Source of the DNA: Pseudomonas sp. ML96
Lineage (GTDB): Bacteria > Pseudomonadota > Gammaproteobacteria > Pseudomonadales > Pseudomonadaceae
DNA: 64,000 nt
Reading direction: 5' to 3'
Assembly: GCF_000761545.1 (NCBI RefSeq)
Contig: NZ_JPMY01000010.1
Span: 310,001 to 374,000, forward strand
The notes under the pieces are model-generated. The model was not told where the DNA came from and did not search any database. It worked only from the letters and a program-made list of their open reading frames with translations. Made by a program: the position numbers and the translations under genes. Of this stretch, positions 48,543 to 57,967 are shown piece by piece. Numbering within the stretch: the first letter of the stretch is position 1; every line of letters starts with the position of its first letter.

Positions 48543-49049
48543 ATGCACAAACGCTCCCAACATGCGTTCAGCCTGGCTGAACAGATGCTCACCCTTGCCC
48601 TCATTTCCATTGCATGCGGCATCGCACTACCCAGCTTGAGTGCTGCAGTACAGAAAAATCAAAGCGAAGCCCTTCGCGACAGACTGCAGGCATCACTACA
48701 TGCGGCTCGCACCTACGCCGTCGTGCATCGCAGCCCAGTAGAAATTTGCGCCAGTCAGAATGGCACGCAGTGCAGCTCGAACTGGGATGATGGCTGGATG
48801 ACTCGTCTCAGCAAAAGCCCGAATAACCTCATCGAACGCCATCAGATACTCCAAGACACGCAATTGAACTGGCACGGGTTTGGATCGAATGTCAGGTTTC
48901 TTGCCAACGGCACCAGTCCGGCCAGCGCCGGCAAGTTCTATCAATGCCATGAGGGAATAGTCCTCTGGCAGCTAGTCATCAACCGGCAGGGCCGTGTCCG
49001 CCCCGGAACCATCGCCGAAAACCAAGCCCTGTCGACAAGATGCCTGTAG
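48543..49049 (+). CDS. fimT: Minor pilin FimT (type IV pseudopilin)
   Basis: 168 residues. Leader MHKRSQHA, then FSLAEQMLTLALISIACGIA with Glu5 and a GspH-type C-terminal domain with three cysteines. The residue before the cut is Ala, not the usual Gly. FimT proteins bind DNA during natural transformation in related bacteria. First gene before fimU, oriented with the minor-pilin operon, 111 bases ahead of fimU. Weak ribosome site. Confidence 0.85.
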   Translation: MHKRSQHAFSLAEQMLTLALISIACGIALPSLSAAVQKNQSEALRDRLQASLHAARTYAVVHRSPVEICASQNGTQCSSNWDDGWMTRLSKSPNNLIERHQILQDTQLNWHGFGSNVRFLANGTSPASAGKFYQCHEGIVLWQLVINRQGRVRPGTIAENQALSTRCL

Positions 49050-49160
49050 TCCGGGACTAACAACCAGTCATCCCGCTCGAAACGCCAGTCGTCCACGCTA
49101 CTGCGACATGCAATGCAAGCTCAGTAGATTATGCCGGCGGAAGACTATCAGGAGTACACC

Positions 49161-49655
49161 ATGTCTCGACCTCTAGGCATGAGAGGATTCAGCCTTATCG
49201 AATTGCTGGCAGCAATTGTCCTCATGGGCATTGCATTAGCCATTGCGGTCCCTAACTTTGCGTTCCTGATTCGCAAGAGTCACATCGAGACCCAGGCCCA
49301 GACGCTCAATAGCCTTCTCCAGTTTGCCAGGTCGGAAGCAGTAGTCCGCCGCGCCCCCATTACAGTTAGCAGAGCCGGTAATGTCTGGAGGGTCTCGACC
49401 GCCACGCAAACACTTCGCGAGGAAACATTCAACTCCGAGCAGGCAACCATCAAGTCGAATCCGGATCCGCTGGCATTGACCTACACATCCAGCGGCACAT
49501 CCTCTCTTGCCGCAACCGCCAACATCACCATCTGCCGCGACAATGACCTGACTACAGCCTTCGTACTCACAGTCGATCGTAGTGGCAGCAGCAGACTGCA
49601 CACCCGCGGTCTGAAGAGTGATAACAAAACAGTCCTAGCGAGCTGCAATCCATGA
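49161..49655 (+). CDS. fimU: Minor pilin FimU
   Basis: 164 residues. Leader MSRPLGMRG, then FSLIELLAAIVLMGIALAIA with Gly-1 and Glu5, followed by a GspH-like domain. In P. aeruginosa FimU links the pilus tip complex to PilA and is part of the FimU-PilVWX priming complex. ATG 49161 with CAGGAG upstream is chosen. Overlaps pilV by four bases. Confidence 0.9.
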   Translation: MSRPLGMRGFSLIELLAAIVLMGIALAIAVPNFAFLIRKSHIETQAQTLNSLLQFARSEAVVRRAPITVSRAGNVWRVSTATQTLREETFNSEQATIKSNPDPLALTYTSSGTSSLAATANITICRDNDLTTAFVLTVDRSGSSRLHTRGLKSDNKTVLASCNP

Positions 49656-50164
49656 AAACAGCCAACTCAAGGCCGAATGGCTTCACCTTGATTGAAGTCT
49701 TGGTCACGCTCGTACTCCTGACGATTGGCATGCTTGGATTGGTTGCCATGCAGGGGCGTGGAATCCAGTACACCAGCGACTCGGCTCAGCGTAACAACGC
49801 TGTCATGCTGGCAAATGAGTTGCTCGAGCAAATTCGTGCAAACCCGTCCGCGCTGTCCAGTTACGTGATGACAAAATTACCCGCGGTAGGAACCTGTGAC
49901 ACATCAACGGCCATCCAGGCAAATGATGTGGATAAGCAGCTGACCTGCTGGGCCAATAAAGTCCGCCTGATCCTCCCGGAGGCAGAGGCGCTCAAAAGCG
50001 AATTCTACGTTTGCCGCTCCGGCACACCCGGAGTCTGCTCTGCCGGCTCGACCGTCGAGATTCAACTGGCATGGAGAGCGGCCGGCGGCAATTGCCTGGA
50101 TGCATCAGCCGCTGCCAATGCCGACACCAGCATTTGCCGCTTTCGTCTACGTGGGGAGCTTTAA
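49652..50164 (+). CDS. pilV: Minor pilin PilV
   Basis: 170 residues. Leader MKTANSRPNG, then FTLIEVLVTLVLLTIGMLGL with Glu5. LVAMQGRGIQYTSDSAQRNN matches PilV. The C-terminal part has several cysteines. Part of the FimU-PilV-PilW-PilX-PilE priming complex. Confidence 0.9.
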   Translation: MKTANSRPNGFTLIEVLVTLVLLTIGMLGLVAMQGRGIQYTSDSAQRNNAVMLANELLEQIRANPSALSSYVMTKLPAVGTCDTSTAIQANDVDKQLTCWANKVRLILPEAEALKSEFYVCRSGTPGVCSAGSTVEIQLAWRAAGGNCLDASAAANADTSICRFRLRGEL

Positions 50165-50166
50165 CA

Positions 50167-50916
50167 ATGCCCAAGCAATCTGGCATGTCCATGATCGAAG
50201 TCATGGTCGCCCTACTCATCAGCAGCTTCCTGATTCTTGGCATTACCCAGGTATATCTGGATAACAAGCAGAACAATCTCTTCCAGCAGAGCCAGGGCAA
50301 CAACATCGAGAACGCCCGCTTTTCTATCTTGATTCTCGAGCAGGAGCTGGCCAAAGCTGGCTATAGACGCCTGCCTGACTACCCAATGGAAAGCGCCTTC
50401 CCACAACTCGCTCATGCAGACTGCGGAACGCTAGCAGCCGGCCAAGTGGTCAAGAGGATCAGCGACACATCCTTCTGCATTCGCTATCAGCCTGCGTTTA
50501 CCGGCGCCAAAACATGCGACGGCAATGACATCGTCGGAATTCCCACCACGCCCTACGAAAAGGCCGAGCCGGTAGTCGAGATATTCACACTCAAAGACCT
50601 CGATACGACAGATGGCGTTACCGCGCCTCAACTGACTTGCAACAACCAAGTTATCGCCAGCAACATCTCCGCCATTCGTTTCGAATACGGCGTTAACAAC
50701 AGTAACGAGAAAGTCGTCACAAAGTATACGAACACCCCGGCAACCACTGAAAATGTTCGTGCCATTCAGTTCTCTGTTCTGAGCGCCAGTCCGACAGAGG
50801 TAACTAAAGAGGCCAGCAGCACGGTATACAAGCACTGGTTCGGCAGTGACCCTGCAGACAAGAAGCTCTACACCATGTTCTCCAGTACTTCCAGCATGAG
50901 GAACCTGATGCCATGA
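50167..50916 (+). CDS. pilW: Minor pilin PilW
   Basis: 249 residues. Short leader MPKQSG, then MSMIEVMVALLISSFLILGI: residue 1 is Met, Glu5 is kept. GGGAG stands upstream of ATG 50167. The C-terminal domain holds cysteines and is divergent, as usual for PilW. Two bases after the pilV stop and overlapping pilX by four. Confidence 0.9.
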   Translation: MPKQSGMSMIEVMVALLISSFLILGITQVYLDNKQNNLFQQSQGNNIENARFSILILEQELAKAGYRRLPDYPMESAFPQLAHADCGTLAAGQVVKRISDTSFCIRYQPAFTGAKTCDGNDIVGIPTTPYEKAEPVVEIFTLKDLDTTDGVTAPQLTCNNQVIASNISAIRFEYGVNNSNEKVVTKYTNTPATTENVRAIQFSVLSASPTEVTKEASSTVYKHWFGSDPADKKLYTMFSSTSSMRNLMP

Positions 50917-51473
50917 ACACCAAACCTCATAGCTCTTACAGCAGTAAAGCTAAGCAGTCAGGCGTCAGCTTGGTTATCGCTCTCGTCTTCCTCCTGATTA
51001 TTACTATCCTGGCCGTCGCCAACTTGCGCGAAGCAACGCTGGAATCCCGCATCACAGGCAACATGATCGAGAGCAGGCAACTCCTGAATGCTGCCGACGC
51101 CGCGGTACGTGATGGCGAGCGCCGCACAGTCGAACGAGGAGCACAGGAGCCAAAAGACAACTGCACCAACATCGCGCTGCATAAGCTCTGCCTGCTGAAT
51201 CGCACGCCAGCCTATGCGCTCAACACGACGAACATGCAGGTCTACTCCCCCAATGACGGCACCACACTGTATAGCACCGCCCAGTGGTACGCCCAACCCG
51301 CTCCCGGTGGAGACGCCATTGGCACTTCAGAAAACCCCGAGTACGGAAACATGGCGATGGGGATTGGCGTATTCCGCTACGAAGTAAACGGCCTCGCATC
51401 GAAAAATGCAGCCAAAGCGGCCATTCGCTCGACAGTTGCCTTGAATTCGAAAGGCCTGATCGAAAGCAAATAA
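50913..51473 (+). CDS. pilX: Minor pilin PilX
   Basis: 186 residues. Leader ending KQSG, then VSLVIALVFLLIITILAVAN. Glu5 is replaced by Ile, the usual feature of PilX/GspK-like pilins that sit at the tip. LLNAADAAVRDGERR is conserved. Overlaps pilW by ATGA. Confidence 0.9.
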   Translation: MNTKPHSSYSSKAKQSGVSLVIALVFLLIITILAVANLREATLESRITGNMIESRQLLNAADAAVRDGERRTVERGAQEPKDNCTNIALHKLCLLNRTPAYALNTTNMQVYSPNDGTTLYSTAQWYAQPAPGGDAIGTSENPEYGNMAMGIGVFRYEVNGLASKNAAKAAIRSTVALNSKGLIESK

Positions 51474-51510
51474 TTCCAACCCCACCCTATATAGATCGGG
51501 GGAGAAACAC

Positions 51511-54500
51511 ATGAAAAAATATAACGCCAATGCCATAGCTAGCACGCTGGGCTTTTTCCTGTACTTCGCTGGCTCTCTTCATGCCAGCGCAGCAGCGCTT
51601 AATATCAGCCAGAAACCCCTGATTCTCAGCGAAACAGTAGCGCCTAACCTGTTACTTACTATCGATGACTCGGGGAGTATGCGCTGGGCCTTCGTGCCAG
51701 ACGGCATTAGCAACACAAATACAACGCGCCGCGGGAAATCGGCAGACTTCAACCCGATGTATTACAACCCCGGTGTCACCTATCGTATTCCGACCCGCTA
51801 TGACTCAAGTGGTAACGCATCCAGCACACCATACAGCACCAGCTTTACCAACGCGTACAACAACGGATTCAACAATACTCGGGGCAGCTATGATCTCTCT
51901 AGCAACTATCGAGTAACATGGACATACAACCCCAAAGGCAGCCTAGATTCCGCCACCACCTATACGTACAACAGTACAAATAATGCATTTGCAGCAAATG
52001 CTGCGACAGACTTCAACTTCAATAGCGGAAGCTTTGCTGGCCCAACAACAAATGGCTCATCACTCTCAAGAACCGTGTCAGATGTTAGCTTTACTGTCAC
52101 CAGAACTAGCGGAGGCTGCACCGTCAGCGTGTCGTCAGCCCCAACCACTCTGAGCGGAGTAGCCGCTAGCTGTAGCCGCAGCAGTAACAACTACACGGTA
52201 ACCATTGATGCGCGACAAGTTGGCCGCCCTGCTTATTACTATGTTCGCGATACAAGCCTGAGCAATTGTACCGCAACGGATAAGACCGACGAAGATTGCT
52301 ACAAGCTGGTATTCGTATCCTCTACATCCGGAAAGTTACGGGCGGACGATACAGCATCTGGAACCGATGAACGCAACAACTTCGCCATCTGGTACTCTTT
52401 CTACCGCAACCGTGCTCTTGCCACACAATCGGCCGCCCAAATCGCCTTTGCCACACTGCCTCCCGAAATCCGCCTGACCTGGCAGAATCTGTCCGACTGC
52501 ACCACCCTTGACGGCAGCGACACGACTAACTGCAAAGATAACAAGTTCCGCGAATACACAACCGCTCATCGCGGGCGCCTGATGTCTTGGCTACAAGATC
52601 CACCTTTCGATGGAAGCACCCCTCTGCGTTCAGCCATGTATCGCGCAGGAGAGTTTTTCAAAACTGAAACACCATGGCAGAAGTACCCAAACGACAGCGC
52701 CCAGACCAACACAACAGCCAATACCTACGCCTGCCGCCCCAGCTACCACATTTTGATGACCGACGGCATCTGGAACCAAGGTTTTACCTATCCAAGTAGC
52801 TACCTGCAGGACACCGATCCCACCAACAAAAACGTTATCGCAACGCTGCCTGACAGTATCAAATATGACGGCAAGACAAAGCCTTTTGCCGATACGCAAA
52901 CTGCAACACTTGCCGACTTAGCATTCCACTACTGGGCCACCGACCTACGTAGCGGACTAGACAACAAGCTACAGCCTTACTACCCCTTCAAAAACAATGA
53001 CACCACCAAGAGCTATTGGGATCCACGCAATGATCCTGCAAGCTGGCAGCATATGGTCAACTTCACCATGGGCTTAGGGCTCTCGAGCTCTCTGAGTCAA
53101 TCAGGTCTTGAGTGGGACTCAGGAAAGGGAACCTTTGGAGGCACTGGATACGAGAATTTAGTCAGCGGAGCCAAGTCCTGGCCACCCGCAACTGACGGTA
53201 GCACCAATAACGTCTACGACCTATGGCATGCCGCAATCAACTCGCGCGGCGAGTTCTTCAGCGTCGACAGCCCGGACGCCATGGTTCAGGCCTTTAAGGA
53301 TATCCTCAACCGCATTGCCGACCGTACTACCTCGGCGGCACGCCCAGCAGTTTCCGCCTCGTTCGTGTCCGACTCCGACACCAGCATCGAGAGTAATGTT
53401 TACGCCACCCAATTCTCCAGCAACGACTGGAGTGGCGAGATCATCAAAACTTGGATCGATGGCAGTGGCGCACAGAGCGTGAAGTGGAAGGCGCAAGCCG
53501 CCAACCAGAACATTGCCCACTCCAGCCGTACGGTGATGATGAAAGACCTCACCAACACTACTAGCAAGCTCAAAAGCTTCACTTGGTCCAACTTAGGCAC
53601 ACTGCAACCATTGCTGAGCGTCAACCCGGAAAGCTTAGTCGGAGCAACAGACTCCCTAGGCGAGGCTCGCGTAGCCTATATTCGCGGTGATCGCAGCAAA
53701 GAAGGCACTGCCTCCCCAGCCTTCCGCACTCGTAGCACCGTACTGGGTGACATTATTAACTCCAGCCCAGTGATTGTTGGCACCCCCGGCTATCTCGCTT
53801 ATCTGGCGGATAAGATCGAGAACCCCACTGGAACCAATAGCGGCTACCAGAGCTACGCCAACTTCAAGGCCGCAAACAAGAAAACCCTCCGCAAGGAGAT
53901 GATCTATGTCGGCGGTAACGACGGCATGCTCCATGGCTTCAATGCCACCACGGGCGCCGAAGAGTTTGCATATGTCCCGACCGAGGTCATCAAGAATCTT
54001 TACCGGCTAACCGGGCAAAACTACACGGGGGCGGAACACCGTTACTTTGTTGACGGCACACCAATCGTTCGCGATGTTTATTTCGGCAACGGGGCTAACG
54101 AAGGCTGGCGCACTATTCTGATCGGCACCCTGCGCGCCGGTGGGAAGTCGCTCTTTGCTCTGGATATCACCGACCCCAACAGCATCAAACTGCTCTGGGA
54201 GTTCGACTCCACCACCGATACCGACCTTGGTTTTACCTTTGCTCAACCAGAGATCGTTCGTCTGCATAGCGGGCAATGGGCGGTCCTCATGGGCAATGGC
54301 TATAACAGTACCAATGACAAAGCCGCCATGATGATCATCGATATCAAAACCGGCGGTCTTCTGAAAAAATTGACAGTACCTGACGTTGTCGAGAATGGCG
54401 TGACACTGCCGAATGGCCTTTCCAGCGTGCGCGGCGCCGACAACAATGGCGACGGTTTAGTCGATTACGCCTATGCCGGCGACCTCCAAGGTAATATGTG

Positions 54501-55452
54501 GCGCTTCGACTTGGTACCCACCACCACTGCCACGCTGACAGGCGACCCATTTGCCCGCAGCACTTTCACCACCACAGTAAATGACTTCAAGCTGGGTTAC
54601 GGTGGCAATCCCCTGTTCACTGCTCGTGATTCAAAAACCGGTGTACTCAAGCGCCAGGCGATTACCATTCAGCCATCGCTGGTTCGTCACCCATCGACTC
54701 GCGGTTACCTCGTCCTATTTGGCACTGGGAAATATATAGAGAGCAGCGACGCCAACGTAGATACCAGCCGAGCCATGACCATCTACGGCGTCTGGGACAG
54801 AAATACTAAGCGTCAGAGCACATCCACCTCTACGGCTCGCGCTACGGACCGTAGCAAGACCCAGAACCAAAACTTCACTGCGCAAATTGATAACGCCGTG
54901 ATCGGAGAAGACGGGCAGACCGATATCAACGATATTCGCCTGTTAAGTCAGAACACAGTGAAGTGGCGTAAGGACTACAACACCGCCAACCCCAGCGACC
55001 CTGCAAATGATGCGGATAACGATGCATCCGTTAACCTGTGGGGCTGGTCGCTTGATCTGTCCGTCAACAGCCAGTTGTTTGGCGAAATGATCATCAACAA
55101 CATGGCTGCACGCGGACAAACTCTGTTCCTCAGCAGCCTGACGCCTAACCAGGACCCTTGCGCTGCAGGCGCAGACACTTGGCTCTATGCAATAGACGCC
55201 TACACGGGTGGACGTACTCCATACAACGTGCTCGACCTCAACAACGACAAAGTTGTCAGCAGCAAAGACACTTACGGTGCGAATAAAGATATCGTGTCTG
55301 GCAGGCGCTTCCCGGCCATCGGCGGATTCACTTTGGCCCCCGGCAATCAGGCCTATGGCAGCGACGGTGCTACTGATCCTGCCACCGTTGGTGATGACCC
55401 TAACAACAGCGGCCGCCAGAGCTGGCACATCATCCCAGAGGAGTTCCAATGA
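51511..55452 (+). CDS. pilY1: Pilus tip adhesin / biogenesis factor PilY1
   Basis: 1313 residues. Signal peptide to about ASA at residue 28, then an N-terminal region with DDSGSM (MIDAS-like DxSxS, von Willebrand A type) near residue 53, a large variable middle, and the conserved C-terminal beta-propeller with [14 protein letters not shown] calcium loop DNNGDGLVD lies near residue 978, and [12 protein letters not shown] near 1250 is another EF-hand-like loop. RGD occurs in [11 protein letters not shown] near 723. P. aeruginosa PilY1 is about 1160 residues, so this one is longer. Less GC-rich codon use than the flanking core genes. It overlaps pilE by four bases; no pilY2 lies between. Confidence 0.93.
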   Translation: MKKYNANAIASTLGFFLYFAGSLHASAAALNISQKPLILSETVAPNLLLTIDDSGSMRWAFVPDGISNTNTTRRGKSADFNPMYYNPGVTYRIPTRYDSSGNASSTPYSTSFTNAYNNGFNNTRGSYDLSSNYRVTWTYNPKGSLDSATTYTYNSTNNAFAANAATDFNFNSGSFAGPTTNGSSLSRTVSDVSFTVTRTSGGCTVSVSSAPTTLSGVAASCSRSSNNYTVTIDARQVGRPAYYYVRDTSLSNCTATDKTDEDCYKLVFVSSTSGKLRADDTASGTDERNNFAIWYSFYRNRALATQSAAQIAFATLPPEIRLTWQNLSDCTTLDGSDTTNCKDNKFREYTTAHRGRLMSWLQDPPFDGSTPLRSAMYRAGEFFKTETPWQKYPNDSAQTNTTANTYACRPSYHILMTDGIWNQGFTYPSSYLQDTDPTNKNVIATLPDSIKYDGKTKPFADTQTATLADLAFHYWATDLRSGLDNKLQPYYPFKNNDTTKSYWDPRNDPASWQHMVNFTMGLGLSSSLSQSGLEWDSGKGTFGGTGYENLVSGAKSWPPATDGSTNNVYDLWHAAINSRGEFFSVDSPDAMVQAFKDILNRIADRTTSAARPAVSASFVSDSDTSIESNVYATQFSSNDWSGEIIKTWIDGSGAQSVKWKAQAANQNIAHSSRTVMMKDLTNTTSKLKSFTWSNLGTLQPLLSVNPESLVGATDSLGEARVAYIRGDRSKEGTASPAFRTRSTVLGDIINSSPVIVGTPGYLAYLADKIENPTGTNSGYQSYANFKAANKKTLRKEMIYVGGNDGMLHGFNATTGAEEFAYVPTEVIKNLYRLTGQNYTGAEHRYFVDGTPIVRDVYFGNGANEGWRTILIGTLRAGGKSLFALDITDPNSIKLLWEFDSTTDTDLGFTFAQPEIVRLHSGQWAVLMGNGYNSTNDKAAMMIIDIKTGGLLKKLTVPDVVENGVTLPNGLSSVRGADNNGDGLVDYAYAGDLQGNMWRFDLVPTTTATLTGDPFARSTFTTTVNDFKLGYGGNPLFTARDSKTGVLKRQAITIQPSLVRHPSTRGYLVLFGTGKYIESSDANVDTSRAMTIYGVWDRNTKRQSTSTSTARATDRSKTQNQNFTAQIDNAVIGEDGQTDINDIRLLSQNTVKWRKDYNTANPSDPANDADNDASVNLWGWSLDLSVNSQLFGEMIINNMAARGQTLFLSSLTPNQDPCAAGADTWLYAIDAYTGGRTPYNVLDLNNDKVVSSKDTYGANKDIVSGRRFPAIGGFTLAPGNQAYGSDGATDPATVGDDPNNSGRQSWHIIPEEFQ

Positions 55453-55880
55453 GTAAGCAGCAAAAAGCATTTACCCTCTTAGAGGTGATGGTCGTAGTAG
55501 CCATCATTGGGATTCTGGCTGCTATTGCCATCCCTAACTACCAAGAGTATTTGCTGCGCAGTAAGCGATCAGAAGGCATGTCCTTACTTACAGACGCAGC
55601 AGCGCAGCAAGAGCGTTTCTATGCACAGAACAACTCTTACGTCACCAGCACCAACGATATAACTAGGCTCGGCCTGCGCAATACCGATGCAGCCACCAAG
55701 AAGGTCGTGTCGGATAATAGCTACTACACACTGACGATAAGCTCAGCGGCCGGAGATGGCGGCTATACGCTGACAGCAACCCAATCATTTGGCGATACCG
55801 GGTGTGGAAATCTCACGCTCAATGCTCTTGGCACAAAAGGTGAGAACGGCACGAAAACGCTTGAAGAATGCTGGAAGTAA
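55449..55880 (+). CDS. pilE: Minor pilin PilE
   Basis: 143 residues. Leader MSKQQKA, then [20 protein letters not shown] with Glu5; the residue before the cut is Ala, not Gly. The globular domain ends with two cysteines ([11 protein letters not shown] ... LEECWK), typical for PilE. Last gene of the minor-pilin operon, with a strong terminator behind it. In this genome it is the only standard-size pilin of the window with a full PilA-like fold. Confidence 0.92.
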   Translation: MSKQQKAFTLLEVMVVVAIIGILAAIAIPNYQEYLLRSKRSEGMSLLTDAAAQQERFYAQNNSYVTSTNDITRLGLRNTDAATKKVVSDNSYYTLTISSAAGDGGYTLTATQSFGDTGCGNLTLNALGTKGENGTKTLEECWK

Positions 55881-55881
55881 T

Positions 55882-55916
55882 AAAAAAGCCCGGGCAATCC
55901 GGGCTTTTTTATTTTC
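55882..55916 (+). terminator. Terminator of the minor-pilin operon
   Basis: AAAAAAGCCCGG/CCGGGCTTTTTT stem with loop GCAAT and a T-rich tail. It can act on both strands and also serves ispH, which is convergent. Confidence 0.9.
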
Positions 55917-56002
55917 AAATCTCACTGCGTAGAAAACAGACCAATATCCCTTGCACAAAAGCTCAATCAAGACACCGAAGCGCAGTTTAACTTGCTGAGC
56001 CT

Positions 56003-56947
56003 TTAGAGCGTTTTGACTCTCAGCTCTTTGGGCATAGAGAAAGTCACATTCTCCGGCCGCCCCTCCAGTTCCTCGGCTCCTACCGCGCCCCACTCTCGGA
56101 GCTGCGCGACTACACCAAGCACCAGAACCTCTGGTGCCGATGCACCGGCGGTAATGCCAATACGCGTCTTACCCTCAAACCACTCCAGCTTGAGGTCTTC
56201 AGCTCCATCAATCAGATAGGACGGCGTATCCATACGCTCTGCCAACTCGCGTAGGCGGTTGGAGTTGGAGCTGTTGGGGCTGCCCACTACCAGCACTACA
56301 TCGCATTCACTGGCTAGCTGCTTGACCGCATCCTGACGGTTCTGGGTGGCGTAGCAGATATCGTCCTTGCGCGGCCCACCGATGGCAGGAAACTTAGCGC
56401 GCAGGGCGTCGATGACCTTGCTGGTGTCGTCCATGGACAGGGTAGTCTGGGTAACGAAAGCCAGGTTCTCAGGGTTACGTACCTGCAGGGCAGCCACATC
56501 CTCTTCATCTTCGACCAGGTAGATGGAGCCACCATTGCTGGCGTCGTACTGCCCCATGGTGCCTTCAACTTCCGGATGGCCCTCGTGGCCGATCAGGATG
56601 CATTCGCGGCCATCGCGGCTGTAGCGGGTGACTTCCATGTGCACCTTGGTCACCAGCGGGCAAGTCGCATCGAACACCTTGAGGCCACGGCGCTCGGCCT
56701 CCTGGCGCACGGCCTGGGACACGCCGTGGGCGCTGAAGATGACGATGGTGTCGTCCGGCACCTGATCAAGCTCCTCGACGAATACCGCACCACGAGCGCG
56801 CAGGTCCTCGACCACGAACTTGTTGTGGACCACTTCGTGGCGCACGTAGATCGGCGCACCGAACACTTCCAGGGCGCGGTTGACGATCTCGATGGCGCGA
56901 TCGACGCCGGCGCAGAAGCCGCGGGGGTTAGCGAGTTTGATTTGCAT
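56003..56947 (-). CDS. ispH: 4-hydroxy-3-methylbut-2-enyl diphosphate reductase
   Basis: 314-residue iron-sulfur enzyme, last step of the MEP isoprenoid pathway, producing IPP and DMAPP. The Fe-S cysteines are in [25 protein letters not shown] and ICYATQNRQ; the active-site segment [12 protein letters not shown] is near residue 230. Part of the ribF-ileS-lspA-fkpB-ispH gene order shared with E. coli. Confidence 0.97.
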   Translation of the reverse strand: MQIKLANPRGFCAGVDRAIEIVNRALEVFGAPIYVRHEVVHNKFVVEDLRARGAVFVEELDQVPDDTIVIFSAHGVSQAVRQEAERRGLKVFDATCPLVTKVHMEVTRYSRDGRECILIGHEGHPEVEGTMGQYDASNGGSIYLVEDEEDVAALQVRNPENLAFVTQTTLSMDDTSKVIDALRAKFPAIGGPRKDDICYATQNRQDAVKQLASECDVVLVVGSPNSSNSNRLRELAERMDTPSYLIDGAEDLKLEWFEGKTRIGITAGASAPEVLVLGVVAQLREWGAVGAEELEGRPENVTFSMPKELRVKTL

Positions 56948-57012
56948 GCTGGGAATCTCGGCGCGCGAAGGAGGCGATGAGGAGAGTGTACGCCTCTCCC
57001 CGGCGAAGCAGG

Positions 57013-57465
57013 TCAGGCCGAACGAACCTCAATGATCTCCACATCGAAGCTCAGGGTCTTGCCAGCCAGGGGATGGTTGAAATCGATGGTCACCTGCGAC
57101 TCGTCGAAGGCTTTGACCACCCCCGGCAGCTCGGTATTGGCCGCGTCGTTGAAGATGATCAACAGCCCCTCGGACAGCTCCATATCCTGGAACTGGCTGC
57201 GCGGCATCACCTGCACGTTCTGCGGATTGGGCTGACCGAAGGCGCTCTCCGGCGCGATCTGCAGGCTGCGCTTGTCACCGGCCTTGAAGCCGTAGAGTGC
57301 GGCCTCGAAACCCGGCAGCAAGTTGCCGTCGCCGACCTTGAAGGTGGCCGGCTGCTTGTCGAAAGTGCTGTCGACCACATCGCCGTTTTCCAGCTTGAGG
57401 GCGAAATGCAGGGTGACTTCCTTGTCCGGCCCGATACGCAGCTCTTGGGGGAGTGGATCAGTCAT
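57013..57465 (-). CDS. fkpB: FKBP-type peptidyl-prolyl isomerase (FkpB/SlyD type)
   Basis: 150 residues. Start [24 protein letters not shown] domain with the inserted-in-flap region ([20 protein letters not shown]) as in SlpA/SlyD. No His-rich tail, which favours FkpB over SlyD. It overlaps lspA by eight bases. Confidence 0.92.
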   Translation of the reverse strand: MTDPLPQELRIGPDKEVTLHFALKLENGDVVDSTFDKQPATFKVGDGNLLPGFEAALYGFKAGDKRSLQIAPESAFGQPNPQNVQVMPRSQFQDMELSEGLLIIFNDAANTELPGVVKAFDESQVTIDFNHPLAGKTLSFDVEIIEVRSA

Positions 57466-57967
57466 GGGCGGGTTCTCCGGACTTCTTGCTCTTGAACATG
57501 TCCAGCGCCAGCATCAGGGCGCCGACGGTGATACCGCTGTCGGCCAGGTTAAAGGCCGGGAAACGGTGGCGATCCTGCCAGTGCACCAGGATGAAATCGA
57601 CCACGTGGCCGAGCACGATGCGGTCGTACAGGTTGCCCAGCGCACCGCCGAGGACCAGGGCCAGGGCGATGGCCAGCCAGGTCTCGTCATGCTTGAGGCG
57701 CTTCATCCACACCACCAGCACGGCACTGACACCGATGGCGATGGCGGCGAACAGCCAACGCTGCCAGCCGGACTCACCGGCCAGGAAGCTGAAGGCGGCA
57801 CCACGGTTATAGACGTGGACCCAGTCGAAGTAGCCATCGATCACGGTGACGCGTTGGCCGTACTCCAGCACCTGCAGCACGATCTGCTTGCTGCCCTGGT
57901 CGAGGACGAATACCAGTACCGCCAGCCATAGCCAGGCCAGGCGACCGAAGCGCGAGGCATCAGACAT
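57458..57967 (-). CDS. lspA: Lipoprotein signal peptidase
   Basis: 169 residues, four membrane helices. Removes the signal peptide of diacylglyceryl-prolipoproteins. Catalytic aspartates are in [15 protein letters not shown] (both near residues 114-130) and [14 protein letters not shown] 57967 is chosen ([10 protein letters not shown]), overlapping the ileS stop by eight bases. Confidence 0.95.
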   Translation of the reverse strand: MSDASRFGRLAWLWLAVLVFVLDQGSKQIVLQVLEYGQRVTVIDGYFDWVHVYNRGAAFSFLAGESGWQRWLFAAIAIGVSAVLVVWMKRLKHDETWLAIALALVLGGALGNLYDRIVLGHVVDFILVHWQDRHRFPAFNLADSGITVGALMLALDMFKSKKSGEPAHD

